This document shows, piece after piece, positions 5,272-5,294 of a stretch of 5,294 nucleotides of DNA; the stretch's first letter is position 1, and each line of letters begins with the position of its first letter. Source of the stretch: Microcoleaceae cyanobacterium UBA11344. Its GTDB lineage: Bacteria; Cyanobacteriota; Cyanobacteriia; Cyanobacteriales; Microcoleaceae. The position numbers and the translations under genes are program-made. Where the stretch lies: the NCBI GenBank assembly GCA_003483675.1, contig DMYK01000138.1, forward strand, positions 6,869-12,162, written 5' to 3'. The notes under the pieces were generated by a model, which did no database searches, was not told where the DNA came from, and saw only the letters and a program-made list of their open reading frames with translations.

Positions 5272-5294
5272 CTTCCTACGGTAGGGTATTTTCT

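Noticed and set aside
5275..5285. Short palindrome CCTACGGTAGG at the right edge
   Set aside because: It is too short, with a one-base centre, and cut by the window end; it could be the start of another repeat but cannot be judged here.

Overview
The window looks like chromosomal DNA of a filamentous (Oscillatoriales/Nostocales-type) cyanobacterium. The evidence is six perfect copies of the octamer GCGATCGC (the cyanobacterial HIP1 site), many one-mismatch relatives of it, proteins of cyanobacterial type, and intergenic gaps full of the short palindromic repeats typical of these genomes. A closer taxonomic placement cannot be made by eye.

All four recognisable genes are on the minus strand. 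In transcription order (right to left) they are an OmpR-type response regulator (4448-5137, RppA-like), its membrane histidine kinase (2888-4216, RppB-like), the Hsp90-family chaperone HtpG (765-2753) and ribosomal protein bL28 (350-586). The regulator and kinase form a classical two-component pair. HtpG and bL28 are housekeeping proteins, and nothing in the sequence shows that they are targets of the pair.

The gaps carry the more unusual content. Positions 1-349 hold no convincing gene but contain two nested inverted repeats. The 178-bp htpG-rpmB gap holds a C-run/G-run hairpin and a good rpmB promoter with a perfect TATAAT and a strong Shine-Dalgarno. The 134-bp rppB-htpG gap has no recognisable heat-shock operator. 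The 231-bp gap between rppA and rppB is a mosaic of at least three repeat units, which is odd because such pairs are usually tightly coupled. The right edge upstream of rppA carries a dyad close to the start codon and then an 82-bp inverted repeat built on a 10-base period.

I see no new defence system, CRISPR array, transposase, tRNA or rRNA, and no clearly undescribed system. The observations worth following are the repeat architecture, the rpmB promoter layout and the separation of rppA from rppB.
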